Source: Monomorium pharaonis
Taxonomy: Eukaryota; Arthropoda; Insecta; Hymenoptera; Formicidae
NCBI RefSeq assembly: GCF_013373865.1
Contig: NC_050467.1
Coordinates: 31,872,896-31,936,895, forward strand
Length of the DNA stretch: 64,000 nucleotides
Direction: 5' to 3'
The position numbers and the translations under genes were made by a program. Every line of letters starts with the position of its first letter. The first letter of the stretch is position 1. Under the pieces are notes generated by a model. That model was not told the origin of the DNA. It ran no database searches and saw nothing but the letters and a program-made list of their open reading frames with translations. Of the stretch, positions 11,462 through 21,852 are shown in pieces.

Positions 11462-11474
11462 TCTTTATATAGCC
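11462..11474 (-). promoter_or_regulatory. E2 LTR promoter (TATA box)
   Basis: On the minus strand GGCTATATAAAGACCACC lies about 170 bases from the LTR start. The same block recurs in a decayed form in E3 (near 4335) and well preserved at 37655-37690. Confidence 0.6.
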
Positions 11475-11643
11475 GGGCTGCTGCACCTTACTACAGAGTG
11501 CCGCGGCCGCTCTATCGGCTGCGCCGCGCACTGCTCCGTTGGCGACTCGCGGCGTGGGCGGTGAGCGTGCGTCGGTCGACGCACCGGTGTACGCCGTGAG
11601 CGCATTAGCTCAGGCGCGCTGCTAGAGTGGCGTGACCGCCACA

Positions 11644-12722
11644 AACTTATATTTTATTTGGTGTATCGACGCCGAAGAAATCAAAAGATTAGCGCGAGAG
11701 TTCCGTGTGAGAGGACTATGTCCCTTGAGATTCCTAGTGAGGGATGGTTCGATCGGTGAAGAATTAGAATAAGTAGCGACCGATGAACAGGGGGACCCTT
11801 CTAGTGAATCTAAATTTAGACGGAGACTGTCGCAATTAGAAGATTCAGCGAGATTTGAAATTTTAGTATTAGTATAGAAATTTTTTTCGTTTATAGTGCG
11901 TCGATACAACTTATTTGTAATTTTAGGTGCGTCGGAGAAATGGCATTCCTCGTACAGATGCGAGTTTTCGTTTTCAGACATGCAGAACAATGATTTGAGT
12001 TCTGTAGAGCAATCAGTATTAATTAAGTTATCGTCAGACATGTTTAGTTTAGTAAGTGAATTGATAGAATGTTGCGTCTCAGATTTAACCTTATGAGGTT
12101 GAGGAGGCGGGCAAGCGTAAGATCGCGAGGAGCCAGTTGATTGATTTGGCTCGTGAGATTTATCCGAGTGATATGGAGGTGTGTTCGAGATTTCGGCAAC
12201 TTCAAGAAGTTGGACCGTGGGTACTAGTATTTCTACTTCGTAATCAAGAGTGTTAATGATTCTAGTGCAGGCTTTGTCGTTAATGCATGTGACTAGAGAG
12301 TCACCGGTGAGAACTCCGTGGCGGACGTGTAAACGCGGAAGATATCCCGTTTTTATTTTAGGATTGGAGACGCGAACCACGAAACCAAGATTTGTACGCG
12401 GGGGAATCACTATAGATTCTCTCTCTTTGAATGGAAATGTGCAATTCCGCCAGGTAACATTATTATTTCCGTAATTAATGCAAACGTTTTGTTCTGTGAA
12501 GAAGGAAGATCCTAATATACCTTGCGGAATTATAGGAAAGTTATCCGGTACTACGTGAAAAACCACTGGGACGTCGACTACGCGAGCTTTTATTGATCCC
12601 AGGGTGTTAACTACTTCCTCGGTAATTCCGGTAAGCGAAATTATATTATTTTTATTAACTTTGACGTTCTGATTAATGCATCCTTCCTTTAGGATGTTGG
12701 GCTGTGCCCCGGTGTCTAGCAT
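11644..12722 (-). pseudogene. E1 protease and N-terminal pol, cut by E2
   Basis: The open frame starts MLDTGAQPNIL, with the active-site D-T-G of a retropepsin, and contains IIPQGILGSSFF, the matching flap-side I-x-G motif. The remainder is a ~200-residue spacer of low complexity leading to RT. It ends where E2 is inserted, at a lysine-phenylalanine pair. The pol frame differs from the gag frame upstream by one base, with an overlap of some tens of bases. A programmed frameshift or a mutation would both explain this. Confidence 0.8.
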
Positions 12723-12727
12723 GAATG

Positions 12728-13259
12728 CTATTGGTCCACGGAAGCATGGAGACTCGAGCTCAACGACGGGTATGTCTCGATTATCTCCTCGGAGTATGTG
12801 GACGGACCTGGGGTGCCCTCCAGTGGGAGCACGGGACGAGAGTTCCCTTGGCCTCGGGGCGTCCCGTTGGCCGAGGCCGGCGGGTAGTTTCCCGGTTTCC
12901 GAGTAACGTTATTGTTATTATTTTTTTCAGCGCGGTCGTAATTGTTCGCGTAATTCTCGCGGTATTGCCGTTTGCGGCATTCGTGGACTAAGTGTCCGAA
13001 ATTCTTGCAATAGCTGCATATTTTACGTCCGCCGTTGTCGTCCGTATTGTTAGCGGGGCGCGTATTATTTCCCGACGAAGTCGAAGGCAAGTTAGAAGCA
13101 TTGCCTTGAAATACTTTAACCGGTTGCGTGGTCTGTGAATCGGCACGCGGATTACGTGTATTTCTGTAGCGTGCCTCCTCTCTTTCGAGGCGTTTATGTA
13201 TAATAATGGCTTTTGAGCATGCTTCCGAAAAAATTTCCGTATCCTTCGGCCTTTAATTC
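12728..13259 (-). pseudogene. E1 gag, C-terminal part with zinc knuckle
   Basis: The second half of gag, separated from the first half by E4. It carries one CCHC knuckle (CSYCKNFGHLVHEC), expected for RNA binding by nucleocapsid, then an Asn/Pro-rich tail. Close to the E4 junction a T run near 13232 has one base too many for the frame, so gag would be shifted even without E4. Confidence 0.75.
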
Positions 13260-13840
13260 TGTTGTAAGCCGATTACAACTATATCTATTAAAATTGCGAC
13301 ACGCATCTTTCGAAAGACGTTGCAAGAAGCACCTCTTTCGAAAGACGCACAAGAATCCGCCGCGCTCACGGAAGTCCCGAGTAACTTCCGTGAGATTACA
13401 ACAGCGCGTTCGGAAGCAGTTCGTATCGCCCTAGAAATAGGTCCTACGCTGCAAAATCAAACCGCAAGGCTACCGCGTTCCGATGTCGAAACGCTTAGCC
13501 TCGCGGAAGCTACCGACGCCCGGTCACTGGCCCCCGAAATTGCGCCAGATATCATAATATATAAACGCGACCACGCCGTGACTGAGCCGGAGAGAAAAAC
13601 ATAACAACGTCCGAGCCGCGTCGCGTACTATACACCTTATCGCGAGTGATACCTAACACCATCACAGCTGATTGTAAGCGCAAGAAACAGAAATAAAGAC
13701 AACGAACAAGCACGTAAGAAGCGTCTTCCTTTTCTTATACACCGAGCCGAACCATCTCCCTTTGGGTCCCAACCCTTCAGGCAGAACGATCCCAACTACC
13801 GACGGGAAAGAATTCCCAAAACGAGCAAACGCTCACAACA
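13260..13840 (+). repeat. E4 5' LTR (581 bp)
   Basis: It begins TGTTGTAAGCCGATTACAAC and ends ACGCTCACAACA. A TATA box (ATATATAAAC) lies at 13557-13566. A short inverted repeat around CTTTCGAAAG occurs twice near 13310-13345. Confidence 0.95.
13557..13566 (+). promoter_or_regulatory. E4 LTR TATA box
   Basis: ATATATAAAC about 300 bases into the LTR, with AATAAA-like signals (AAATAAAG near 13692) further down. Position fits the U3/R border of the LTR. Confidence 0.6.
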
Positions 13841-13844
13841 AAAT

Positions 13845-13862
13845 TGGTGGCAGCGGTGGGAT
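13845..13862 (+). other. E4 primer-binding site (tRNA-Leu type)
   Basis: TGGTGGCAGCGGTGGGAT starts four bases after the LTR. It is complementary to the 3' end of insect tRNA-Leu with CCA added. E1 uses almost the same site, so both elements appear to share the primer. Confidence 0.75.
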
Positions 13863-14649
13863 CCAAGAAGCCGTCAAGGGCAAAAAACATAGAAAAAACG
13901 GATAGAAGAAGCTGAAACTAACAAAGGACCAGCAAATCCAAAAAAAAAAAAAACTCGAAGGAAGCACAATCCTGCGAGAAGAAGACCAGCCGACAGTAAG
14001 ACGAGCTGAGACAGCACCATCGTGTTATTCAGTGCGCGAGTGCAAAGATCTGTGCCAACGCGTCACTACACGGTGCTAAGTGTCCTTGAAGAACGAGCTT
14101 CCCTGCCGGGGAACGGAACGGCCGACTAGCCAACGAGAGGTGGACCACAACAAGGGGCGACGACTAGACAACTGTAGACTACGAGGAAAAGCAACACATC
14201 CTACTACAACGCCGTACGCGCCAGTCCATCCAGCGAGCTGACCTACGACAACCGCCATGCGCGCCGTTCTACTAATGTAAGTCAGAATTGTAACAAATAT
14301 TTGCGCACTCTTTGTAATGTCCCGTGCGAAGGACAACGCGATCGAGAAATAATAATTCAGCAGAAAATTGACACCGCGCGAAAAAAAACGAGGCAACGCG
14401 AAGTTTAACCGCAAAAGAAAACGCCTGTCAAAAAAAAAGAGATTTCATTTTATATACGCGCCAATCAATAATACAGTATCAGCGAATAAAACTTTGATTC
14501 GAGTACAACGCTCTAGCACGTACACACGCGACCGCGATAAGACGCTTAGCCGTGCGTAATCCGACTCCACCGATAATACTCGGGAGACGACCGCGAGACA
14601 TACAGCATGCGAGCTGCACACTGTCTCGAATAATTCAAACAAATAATTA
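13863..14649 (+). other. E4 5' leader
   Basis: Non-coding leader of about 790 bases, rich in A runs, between primer site and gag. Short frames here are not supported. It probably contains packaging and dimerisation signals, as in related elements, but none can be pointed out. Confidence 0.5.
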
Positions 14650-17600
14650 ATGTCCCAAAACGGAGACAGCCCGCGAAACGAAGGCCAGCAGCCCTCGGGA
14701 GAAATAATAGAATCTCCAGAACACGAGGCAGTAGGCATAGCGGAAACCGCGTTACGCGATATACGAGACGCGACGCAACACGCGCTACGTGTTGTAGGCG
14801 ACCGCGGAACACACGTCGTCACCGAACGGGGAACCACAGCGGACGCACGCGAGTTTAGTTTGATAAGCGCCGAACCTAATACGACGCGTGACTTAAACGG
14901 ACGAAATCGGACCGACAATCGACTGACATCCAGTCCCACGACAATGGCTCACTCTCCCGCCGAAGCGTCCGGAAATATACCACGAAATGAAGTCGAAGCA
15001 GAAATATTGCGACTTCATAATTCTCTGCATGAGGAAAATGACCATGCAGAAGAACGACCGGCACAGAGGATAAATCCGAACCTCCCGCCACGAGAAACAA
15101 TGTTATTGCATGATGTTATGCATGAACTACGCGACCTGAAATTTCAATTAGGTCTAAGTAGAAGAGATCCGGGTTATCAGAGAAGGACGGAAGCACCCCT
15201 GAGACCCCAAAATTTTCACGATCACGCCTTAGATTTGTCGTACGGACGATCGAATAACGACATTAGAAATCAGCGCGGATCGACAGTAAATTTTTTGAGT
15301 ATGAAAGAAGCGCGAAATATGATACCGGACATCGACGGCACACAGCGAAACCGCGTCCGCGAATTTATTAGCGCCGGTACATACGCGATGAAAAACATAC
15401 ACCCAGCCGACGAACATACCCTGCTAGAAGCCATCCTATGCACGAAATTTAAAGGTAAGGCAATGATGGACTTCTACACGCGCGATGTATACAGCTTCGA
15501 ACAATTGAAAAGAGAGCTCGAAAATGAGTACCTTTCCAAACGGAGCACCGCACATCTGCAACAAGAGTTTAACTCGCTCAAGCAGAAACCCGCGGAAAGC
15601 GCGCAGGAATTCGGACGGCGAGTGGACCTGCTCGCCATGGAACTATATGAGTCCATGGAGGAGGGCAAGAACCACACTATCGAACAACAGCGAGCCATCC
15701 TGGATAATATTAAGGAACAGGCCCTGTATAACTACCAGATCGGTTTGCATGAAGACATCAAACTCCTGGTACGCGCCCAGCGATACAGAACGCTGCAGGA
15801 CGCGATATCCGGCGCCAGTGCCGAAGAAAAAGTAAGGGAACCTAACCGAAATCGGAAGGAAGACCCTCGCACCGTCCCCAAGTACGCACGAAATATTCTG
15901 CGATGCGGAAAGTGCGGCAAGAATGGACATGACGGGCGAGAATGCCGCAGCAGCCGATACGCTAACCGGTTCGAGTTACCGCGACCGGAGGGACGGCCTC
16001 GCGTAAACACAGTGGAACTATACTGTGACCATTGCAAAAGGGCAGGCCACACCCGAAAGGAGTGTTGGTCCCTTCACGGTCGACCCAAGAAAAAAGACAA
16101 TGACCGCCGGAGCGATAAGCCTAAAACTATGAAAAGGATAGAAAACGGCAAGCGAGCGAGCAAGGAAATAAAAATAATTAAGCATGCCGAGACAGCGAGC
16201 AGCGACGAGAGCTCGAGCGATGACGCAAGCTCTTCGCGCACAGCTGATGCGTATCGTGTGACACACGTGAAGCATGCACGGGGCAGCGACACTGGCCTCG
16301 ACATGATTACACTGCCCGTACGCGAAGCAGAGCGGGGCAAGATTGAGTTCCTGTTTGACACCGGCTCAACCGTGTCATTAATAAAATTAAAAACATTGAA
16401 GGGACAAACCAAAATCCGTGATGAACACATCAAATTGACCGGAATAACCGGGCATTCTATTATGACACTAGGAAGAACGTCCGTGAACGTGGTAATGCAC
16501 GACAAAAAAATCAAGCATCCGATGTACGTCATACGAGACGATGCCCCAATAGAATATGAGGGCATACTAGGAGCTGATTTTACAAGAAAAAATAATGTCA
16601 CATGCAACTATGGGACTAAAACAGTAAGATTAGGCGACACCAAATTCAAGCTGTACCCGTACCGCCGAGTCACTCTGCAGCCACGGAGCGAGACGATAGT
16701 GCAAGTCACAGCGAGTGTAAACACCCTAGGAGTCATCAACTCCGAGGAGATGGCACCGGGAGTATTCTTAGGAAGCTGCCTAGTAGAACCCGAAAATCAC
16801 ACGTGCCCAATAAGTATCATAAATACAAACGACAAAAAGGTCGACCTACAATTACCTCGTGTCGAAATTGAAAAAATAAATATAAACAACGCACCGGATA
16901 CCCACACGGCGAACGTAATCCGAGATGCATGGAAACATGAGATACCGATACCTCGCGCAGAGCGCATAATTAAACTACTTCAGTTAAAACATTTAAACGA
17001 AGAAGAAAAGAAAGCGATTCAAGCACTATGCGAAGAGTTCAGCGACGTCTTCTATCTAGAAGGAGATAAGCTCACATACACAACTCTCGTGGAACACGAG
17101 ATACACACCAGGACAGAATCTGCGAGCGTGAATGTACGACCATACAGACTGCCCGAAAAACAAAAAACGGAAGTAGATAAACAAATCCATGAAATGCTAG
17201 AACAAGGAATAATCCGCCAAAGCAAAAGCCAATGGAACGCACCATTACTGGTCGTCCCGAAAAAACCTGACGCTACAGGAAAACCGAGATTCCGAGTAGT
17301 GGTAGATTTCCGAAAACTCAACGAAATTACAATCGGAGACTCTTTCCCGATCCCGAACATAACAGATATATTGGATCAACTCGGAAATGCAAAATATTTC
17401 ACCACGCTCGATCTCGCTGCCGGATATCATCAGATATCAGTAGCAGAAAAAGATAAGGGGAAGACGGCATTCTCCACACCGTACGGGCATTACGAGTTCA
17501 ATCGAATGCCGTTCGGATTAAGGAATGCCCCCGCGACGTTCCAACGCCTAATGAACTCAGTTTTAACGGGTTTACAAGGTCTCAAATGTCTAGTATATTT

Positions 17601-19539
17601 AGACGATATTGTTATTTACGGGCCGAGCCTGAGTGAGCATTACAAACGGCTAGCCGCTGTGTTAACACGGCTGAGAGACAGTAACTTGAAACTCCAGCCG
17701 GAGAAGTGCGAGTTCATGCGCAAGGAGGTGAACTACCTAGGCCACGTAATCACCGAGGACGGAATTTTACCCGATCCCAAAAAACTGGACGCCGTGGAGA
17801 AATTTCCCACCCCTACAAAAGTAAAGGACGTGCAAGCGTTTATTGGACTAGCGGGGTACTACCGAAAATTTATTGAAAATTTTTCAAAAATAGCGAAACC
17901 TTTAACAATGTTAACAAAAAAAGGGGAAAAATTCGCATGGACGACCACGCAACAAAATGCGTTTGACACACTCAAAATAAAATTAACTACCGCACCGGTA
18001 TTAAAATATCCGGACTTCAGTGAAGAATTTCTCGTCACTACCGACGCGTCAGATTACGCGGTAGGAGCGGTGTTATCTCAAGGCACCGTCGGCCAAGACC
18101 GCCCGATCGCTTACGCAAGCAGAATAATGAATCGAGCAGAACAGAATTATAATACGACCGAAAAAGAATTATTAGCGATCGTATGGGCCGTGAAACATTT
18201 TCGACCATATGTATACGGCACAAAATTCAAGATAATTACGGATCACAAGCCACTCGTATGGCTATTCAATGTGACAGATCCAGGATCTCGTCTGATAAGA
18301 TGGAGACTCAAGCTCGCCGAATACGATTACGAGATAATACACAAGGCAGGCAAAGGCAATACCAATGCCGATGCACTGAGCCGACACCCCGTAATAGAAG
18401 ACACGGAGCACGTAAATACCGTCGAAGATAAAAACCGACAGGAAGAAGAGGAAGAAGAAGAAGAAACAACAAACCGGAAATACACGGAAAAAGAAAAGGA
18501 ACAGATATTATATGAATATCACGACGCTCCTCTAGGAGGGCATCAAGGAATCGCACGTACGCTAAAAAGGATACGATTGGACCATAATTGGCGAGGAATC
18601 ACGAAAGATGTGGAAGACTACATCGCAAAATGTGAACACTGTCAGAAAAACAAATTAAAAGCAAAAACAAAGATGCCTATGGTGATAACGGATACCCCCA
18701 AAAAACCATTTGAAAAATGCGCTATGGATATCGTGGGACCATTAACAATAACGACCACAGGAAATAAATATATCTTGACCTTCCAAGATATTCTTACGAA
18801 ATTCAGCAAGGCGATCCCGATAGAAAGTCAGGATGCGAATACAGTGGCACGAGCATTTGCCACTAAAATAATTTTTGAACACGGAATACCAGAGAAACTA
18901 CTCACAGACCAAGGTACGAATTTTACAAGTGAAATTTTCAAGAACGTATGCAAATTGCTGAAGATCGAAAAAATGCAAACTACTGCATATCACCCAGAGA
19001 GCAACGGAACAGTGGAAAGATCACACCGGACTCTGGCAGAATATTTGCGTCACTACATAAATACCGATCAAACAGATTGGGACGAGTGGCTACCGTACGC
19101 TATGTTTACGTACAATACGACACCACATACCGTAACCGGGCTCACCCCCTTTGAATTGATATATGGACATAGAGCGACTTTACCTACAGCCCTAAACCAA
19201 CCGCCTAGACTGACATATTCCTACGACGACTATGCGCAGGAACTACGAGAAAAATTGCGAGCCTCAAGCAGAATAGCAAAAGAAAAGACACAAGAAGAAA
19301 AACAAAAGGCAAAGAAGCAATACGATAAAAAATCAAAGCCAGCAATTTTTAAGGTTGGAGAAAAGGTCCTACTTTTCGACGAAACCGTAAGACGCGGCCG
19401 ATCGAAAAAATTAGACGCAAAATGGATCGGACCGTACAAAATAATTGAGAAAAATAATGACGTCAACTATACAATAAAAATGGGACGGAAAACTATACGC
19501 GTACACGCGAACCGATTAAAACTATTCATAGAAGAGTAA
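14650..19539 (+). CDS. E4 gag-pol polyprotein (1629 aa, intact)
   Basis: One uninterrupted frame. Gag occupies about residues 1-510 and has two CCHC knuckles, CGKCGKNGHDGREC (about 417) and CDHCKRAGHTRKEC (about 458). Protease: FDTGSTVS near 569 and ILGADF near 640. Reverse transcriptase from about 815: VVVDFRKLNE, LDLAAGYHQ and YLDD near 981. RNase H: TTDASDYAVGA near 1130 and ITDHKPLVW. Integrase: HHCC motif from about 1290, then D, D, E in MDIVGP, TDQGTNF and GTVERSH, and a GPY-type C-terminus (WIGPYK near 1590). Gag and pol share one frame, so no frameshift is needed. All catalytic residues I can check are present, so the copy may be competent. Confidence 0.95.
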   Translation: MSQNGDSPRNEGQQPSGEIIESPEHEAVGIAETALRDIRDATQHALRVVGDRGTHVVTERGTTADAREFSLISAEPNTTRDLNGRNRTDNRLTSSPTTMAHSPAEASGNIPRNEVEAEILRLHNSLHEENDHAEERPAQRINPNLPPRETMLLHDVMHELRDLKFQLGLSRRDPGYQRRTEAPLRPQNFHDHALDLSYGRSNNDIRNQRGSTVNFLSMKEARNMIPDIDGTQRNRVREFISAGTYAMKNIHPADEHTLLEAILCTKFKGKAMMDFYTRDVYSFEQLKRELENEYLSKRSTAHLQQEFNSLKQKPAESAQEFGRRVDLLAMELYESMEEGKNHTIEQQRAILDNIKEQALYNYQIGLHEDIKLLVRAQRYRTLQDAISGASAEEKVREPNRNRKEDPRTVPKYARNILRCGKCGKNGHDGRECRSSRYANRFELPRPEGRPRVNTVELYCDHCKRAGHTRKECWSLHGRPKKKDNDRRSDKPKTMKRIENGKRASKEIKIIKHAETASSDESSSDDASSSRTADAYRVTHVKHARGSDTGLDMITLPVREAERGKIEFLFDTGSTVSLIKLKTLKGQTKIRDEHIKLTGITGHSIMTLGRTSVNVVMHDKKIKHPMYVIRDDAPIEYEGILGADFTRKNNVTCNYGTKTVRLGDTKFKLYPYRRVTLQPRSETIVQVTASVNTLGVINSEEMAPGVFLGSCLVEPENHTCPISIINTNDKKVDLQLPRVEIEKININNAPDTHTANVIRDAWKHEIPIPRAERIIKLLQLKHLNEEEKKAIQALCEEFSDVFYLEGDKLTYTTLVEHEIHTRTESASVNVRPYRLPEKQKTEVDKQIHEMLEQGIIRQSKSQWNAPLLVVPKKPDATGKPRFRVVVDFRKLNEITIGDSFPIPNITDILDQLGNAKYFTTLDLAAGYHQISVAEKDKGKTAFSTPYGHYEFNRMPFGLRNAPATFQRLMNSVLTGLQGLKCLVYLDDIVIYGPSLSEHYKRLAAVLTRLRDSNLKLQPEKCEFMRKEVNYLGHVITEDGILPDPKKLDAVEKFPTPTKVKDVQAFIGLAGYYRKFIENFSKIAKPLTMLTKKGEKFAWTTTQQNAFDTLKIKLTTAPVLKYPDFSEEFLVTTDASDYAVGAVLSQGTVGQDRPIAYASRIMNRAEQNYNTTEKELLAIVWAVKHFRPYVYGTKFKIITDHKPLVWLFNVTDPGSRLIRWRLKLAEYDYEIIHKAGKGNTNADALSRHPVIEDTEHVNTVEDKNRQEEEEEEEETTNRKYTEKEKEQILYEYHDAPLGGHQGIARTLKRIRLDHNWRGITKDVEDYIAKCEHCQKNKLKAKTKMPMVITDTPKKPFEKCAMDIVGPLTITTTGNKYILTFQDILTKFSKAIPIESQDANTVARAFATKIIFEHGIPEKLLTDQGTNFTSEIFKNVCKLLKIEKMQTTAYHPESNGTVERSHRTLAEYLRHYINTDQTDWDEWLPYAMFTYNTTPHTVTGLTPFELIYGHRATLPTALNQPPRLTYSYDDYAQELREKLRASSRIAKEKTQEEKQKAKKQYDKKSKPAIFKVGEKVLLFDETVRRGRSKKLDAKWIGPYKIIEKNNDVNYTIKMGRKTIRVHANRLKLFIEE

Positions 19540-20003
19540 AGGACTCACCAAGCAGCAGATCCAAGCAAAGATTCAAGTATAATCCCAAAATAATCCAAAG
19601 AAAGAACACAACAAAATGGTACACTAATAAAACTTACACACAAAAAAAAGAAAATCACAAACAAAATCCAAAACCAAACACCCATACACAACAGACGAAG
19701 TTGACAAACGCCTTAACAAAACGACTTACTGAGATTCTCGAATAGTTAGCACTAATAAGTACCAGCGCTATTGCGAATTATAAAAATACTTTATCGTCTG
19801 TAAAACAAATGTAATAAATAAGATAGATACAAAAGCAATATATGTATATACATAACCACAACAAATATTGTAACACGAATCATCTCCCAAGCGAGCGTGT
19901 AATCTGAGAAAAAAAAAAAACAACTAAAGACTCTTGGGTGCATGTAAAAAAAAAACAAAACCAAAAATTAACCAAGAGCCTTTTTTTTTTTTCTTCGTCG
20001 AAA
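19540..20003 (+). other. E4 3' non-coding stretch
   Basis: A-rich sequence after gag-pol with long A runs (19908-19920, 19946-19955) and a T12 run (19980-19992). No envelope gene is present. Confidence 0.6.
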
Positions 20004-20129
20004 ATGACAACCAGCGGCGTTACCGCTTTAATCATAATAGCCATCATGATTTACATGATATATACAAAACAAACTAGCAAACCACCAAGGCCTAACAAAG
20101 CAGGTTGTCATCTGAGAACAAAGTTGTAA
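20004..20129 (+). CDS. E4 tiny membrane-segment ORF (41 aa)
   Basis: ATG at 20004 opens a 41-residue frame: a short N-terminus, one hydrophobic run (GVTALIIIAIMIYMIY), then a basic, proline-containing tail. It ends 34 bases before the polypurine tract. The shape is that of a single-span small membrane protein. A similar frame of the same size lies in the LTRs of E6 (43161-43286), and others in E7. No sequence similarity beyond hydrophobicity is evident. It could be a relic of an envelope region or a chance frame in AT-rich DNA. Confidence 0.4.
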   Translation: MTTSGVTALIIIAIMIYMIYTKQTSKPPRPNKAGCHLRTKL

Positions 20130-20163
20130 GCGAAAACATCGCACCCTCGTTTTCTTATCTAAC

Positions 20164-20173
20164 GGGGGAGGGA
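20164..20173 (+). other. E4 polypurine tract
   Basis: GGGGGAGGGA directly precedes the 3' LTR start TGTTGTAAGCC. Confidence 0.9.
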
Positions 20174-20754
20174 TGTTGTAAGCCGATTACAACTATATCT
20201 ATTAAAATTGCGACACGCATCTTTCGAAAGACGTTGCAAGAAGCACCTCTTTCGAAAGACGCACAAGAATCCGCCGCGCTCACGGAAGTCCCGAGTAACT
20301 TCCGTGAGATTACAACAGCGCGTTCGGAAGCAGTTCGTATCGCCCTAGAAATAGGTCCTACGCTGCAAAATCAAACCGCAAGGCTACCGCGTTCCGATGT
20401 CGAAACGCTTAGCCTCGCGGAAGCTACCGACGCCCGGTCACTGGCCCCCGAAATTGCGCCAGATATCATAATATATAAACGCGACCACGCCGTGACTGAG
20501 CCGGAGAGAAAAACATAACAACGTCCGAGCCGCGTCGCGTACTATACACCTTATCGCGAGTGATACCTAACACCATCACAGCTGATTGTAAGCGCAAGAA
20601 ACAGAAATAAAGACAACGAACAAGCACGTAAGAAGCGTCTTCCTTTTCTTATACACCGAGCCGAACCATCTCCCTTTGGGTCCCAACCCTTCAGGCAGAA
20701 CGATCCCAACTACCGACGGGAAAGAATTCCCAAAACGAGCAAACGCTCACAACA
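20174..20754 (+). repeat. E4 3' LTR (581 bp)
   Basis: Same length as the 5' LTR, and no difference was found on direct reading. A reading frame without internal ATG stays open through most of U3 (to 20518). It is also open in the 5' LTR and over much of the diverged solo LTR at 29919-30497. Confidence 0.95.
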
Positions 20755-20758
20755 ATTC

Positions 20759-21565
20759 TAACCGATATTCGCGGGGGAGTCCCTCGTAAAAAGCTTCCAG
20801 CGCGTATGCTTCTATAGCGTTTATTTCTGCTTCGCTTAGTGGCCGATTAAAAGTAATTTGGTCGCCTTCGATAATAGCGGTTTTCAGGTCTTTAACACGA
20901 CCGATAAAATCTAAGATGTGTTCTCCCGGCTTTTTATAAGCGATACTGAGTTGTCCGCGGTAATAATTGGCGCTTCTGCCCGGACCAAAAGCTCTTTTCA
21001 GCGCGTCGAGAAATTTGTTAACGGTTAAGTGTGTTTCGTCTTCGACTGCTAAATACGCGTGATGCGATAATTTATTGCGAAGCATTCGTACGAAGAGAGC
21101 TTCGTCGACCAGCGGAATAGATTCTTTAGCTCTTTTACACGCGCGAGCGAATTGCCACACGGGAATATTATGCCCGTCGTATTTGGGGACTAATTCTAGT
21201 GCATCGCGAATGTACGATTTTGGGTGTACGTGTACGCTTGAGAATCCCGATGCGTCATGAGCGGGTTGCGCAGGGGAATACGCGGCAGTAGACGGCGTTG
21301 GGAAATTTGGAGGGACGGTCCTACCGGCTGTATCGCTAGGCGTCGATGCGGCAAACGCGGCGGCTTGGTTAATGGATAACGCGCTTGTGATAGCTTGCAT
21401 CATGGTTTCGAGGAGTTCATTCCGGCGAGTCAATTCTTTTTCTTTCGCGGCTATTTCTTTAGCGCGCTTCTCGAGATTAAGTTGCTCGTCGGCCTTTGCA
21501 TCGGAGGCTCCGGCGTATTCGAAACTATGATCCGATTCGTCGTCCATTTTGTTTACGTTGCTCAT
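20759..21565 (-). pseudogene. E1 gag, N-terminal part (cut by E4)
   Basis: Starts MSNVNKMDDESDHSFEYAG, followed by a charged coiled-coil-like stretch (about residues 25-65), a Pro/Ala-rich linker and a retrotransposon capsid-like region from about residue 115. That region has helix-rich blocks such as VWQFARACKRAKESI and FLDALKRAFGPG. It breaks off at the E4 insertion after EYRLEL. The second part continues at 13259. Role when intact: virus-like particle formation. Confidence 0.8.
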
Positions 21566-21852
21566 TTTTGCTATTAAATATTTATAAATTTTATAAGATC
21601 TAAACGTGGCTAATTAAGCGTCGGGCTTTTATTTAGCCGGATTCTAAATACGTAATTTTAGGGGAATAAATTGTCGTTGATTAAATCGCATATTTTACTT
21701 TACTCAAAATATTATATTATTTTAAATAGTATCGTCAGGCAATATTACACGTAAATCGTGTTGATGCACTCATCATGCGATACCATTTAGAAAGGAAAAG
21801 AAAAATATTTCGTATACGTGAAAAGGAATTTTATTAGCTTGCTCCATTTTTT

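Larger units (their letters stand above)
10611..11643 (-). mobile_element. E2: solo LTR of Gypsy-like family G inserted in E1 pol
   Basis: On the minus strand it begins TGTGGCGGTCACGCC and ends CCTACCCACA, with AACT on both sides (10607-10610 and 11644-11647). Removing it rejoins the E1 protease and RT frames without a gap, which proves the boundaries. It contains a TATA box near 11468, a 27-30 bp minisatellite and an ORF homologous to that of E3. No gag or pol is attached. Confidence 0.85.
13260..20754 (+). mobile_element. E4: complete, apparently intact Ty3/Gypsy retrotransposon
   Basis: 7495 bp with two 581-bp LTRs (TGTTGTAAGCC...CTCACAACA) and TSD ATTC at 13256-13259 and 20755-20758. It interrupts the gag gene of E1. 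Primer site, single gag-pol frame, a tiny membrane ORF and a polypurine tract are all in the expected order. By eye the two LTRs show no difference, and no stop or shift is seen in gag-pol. This is what a very recent insertion looks like. A third, diverged LTR of the same family stands alone at 29919-30497. Confidence 0.95.
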
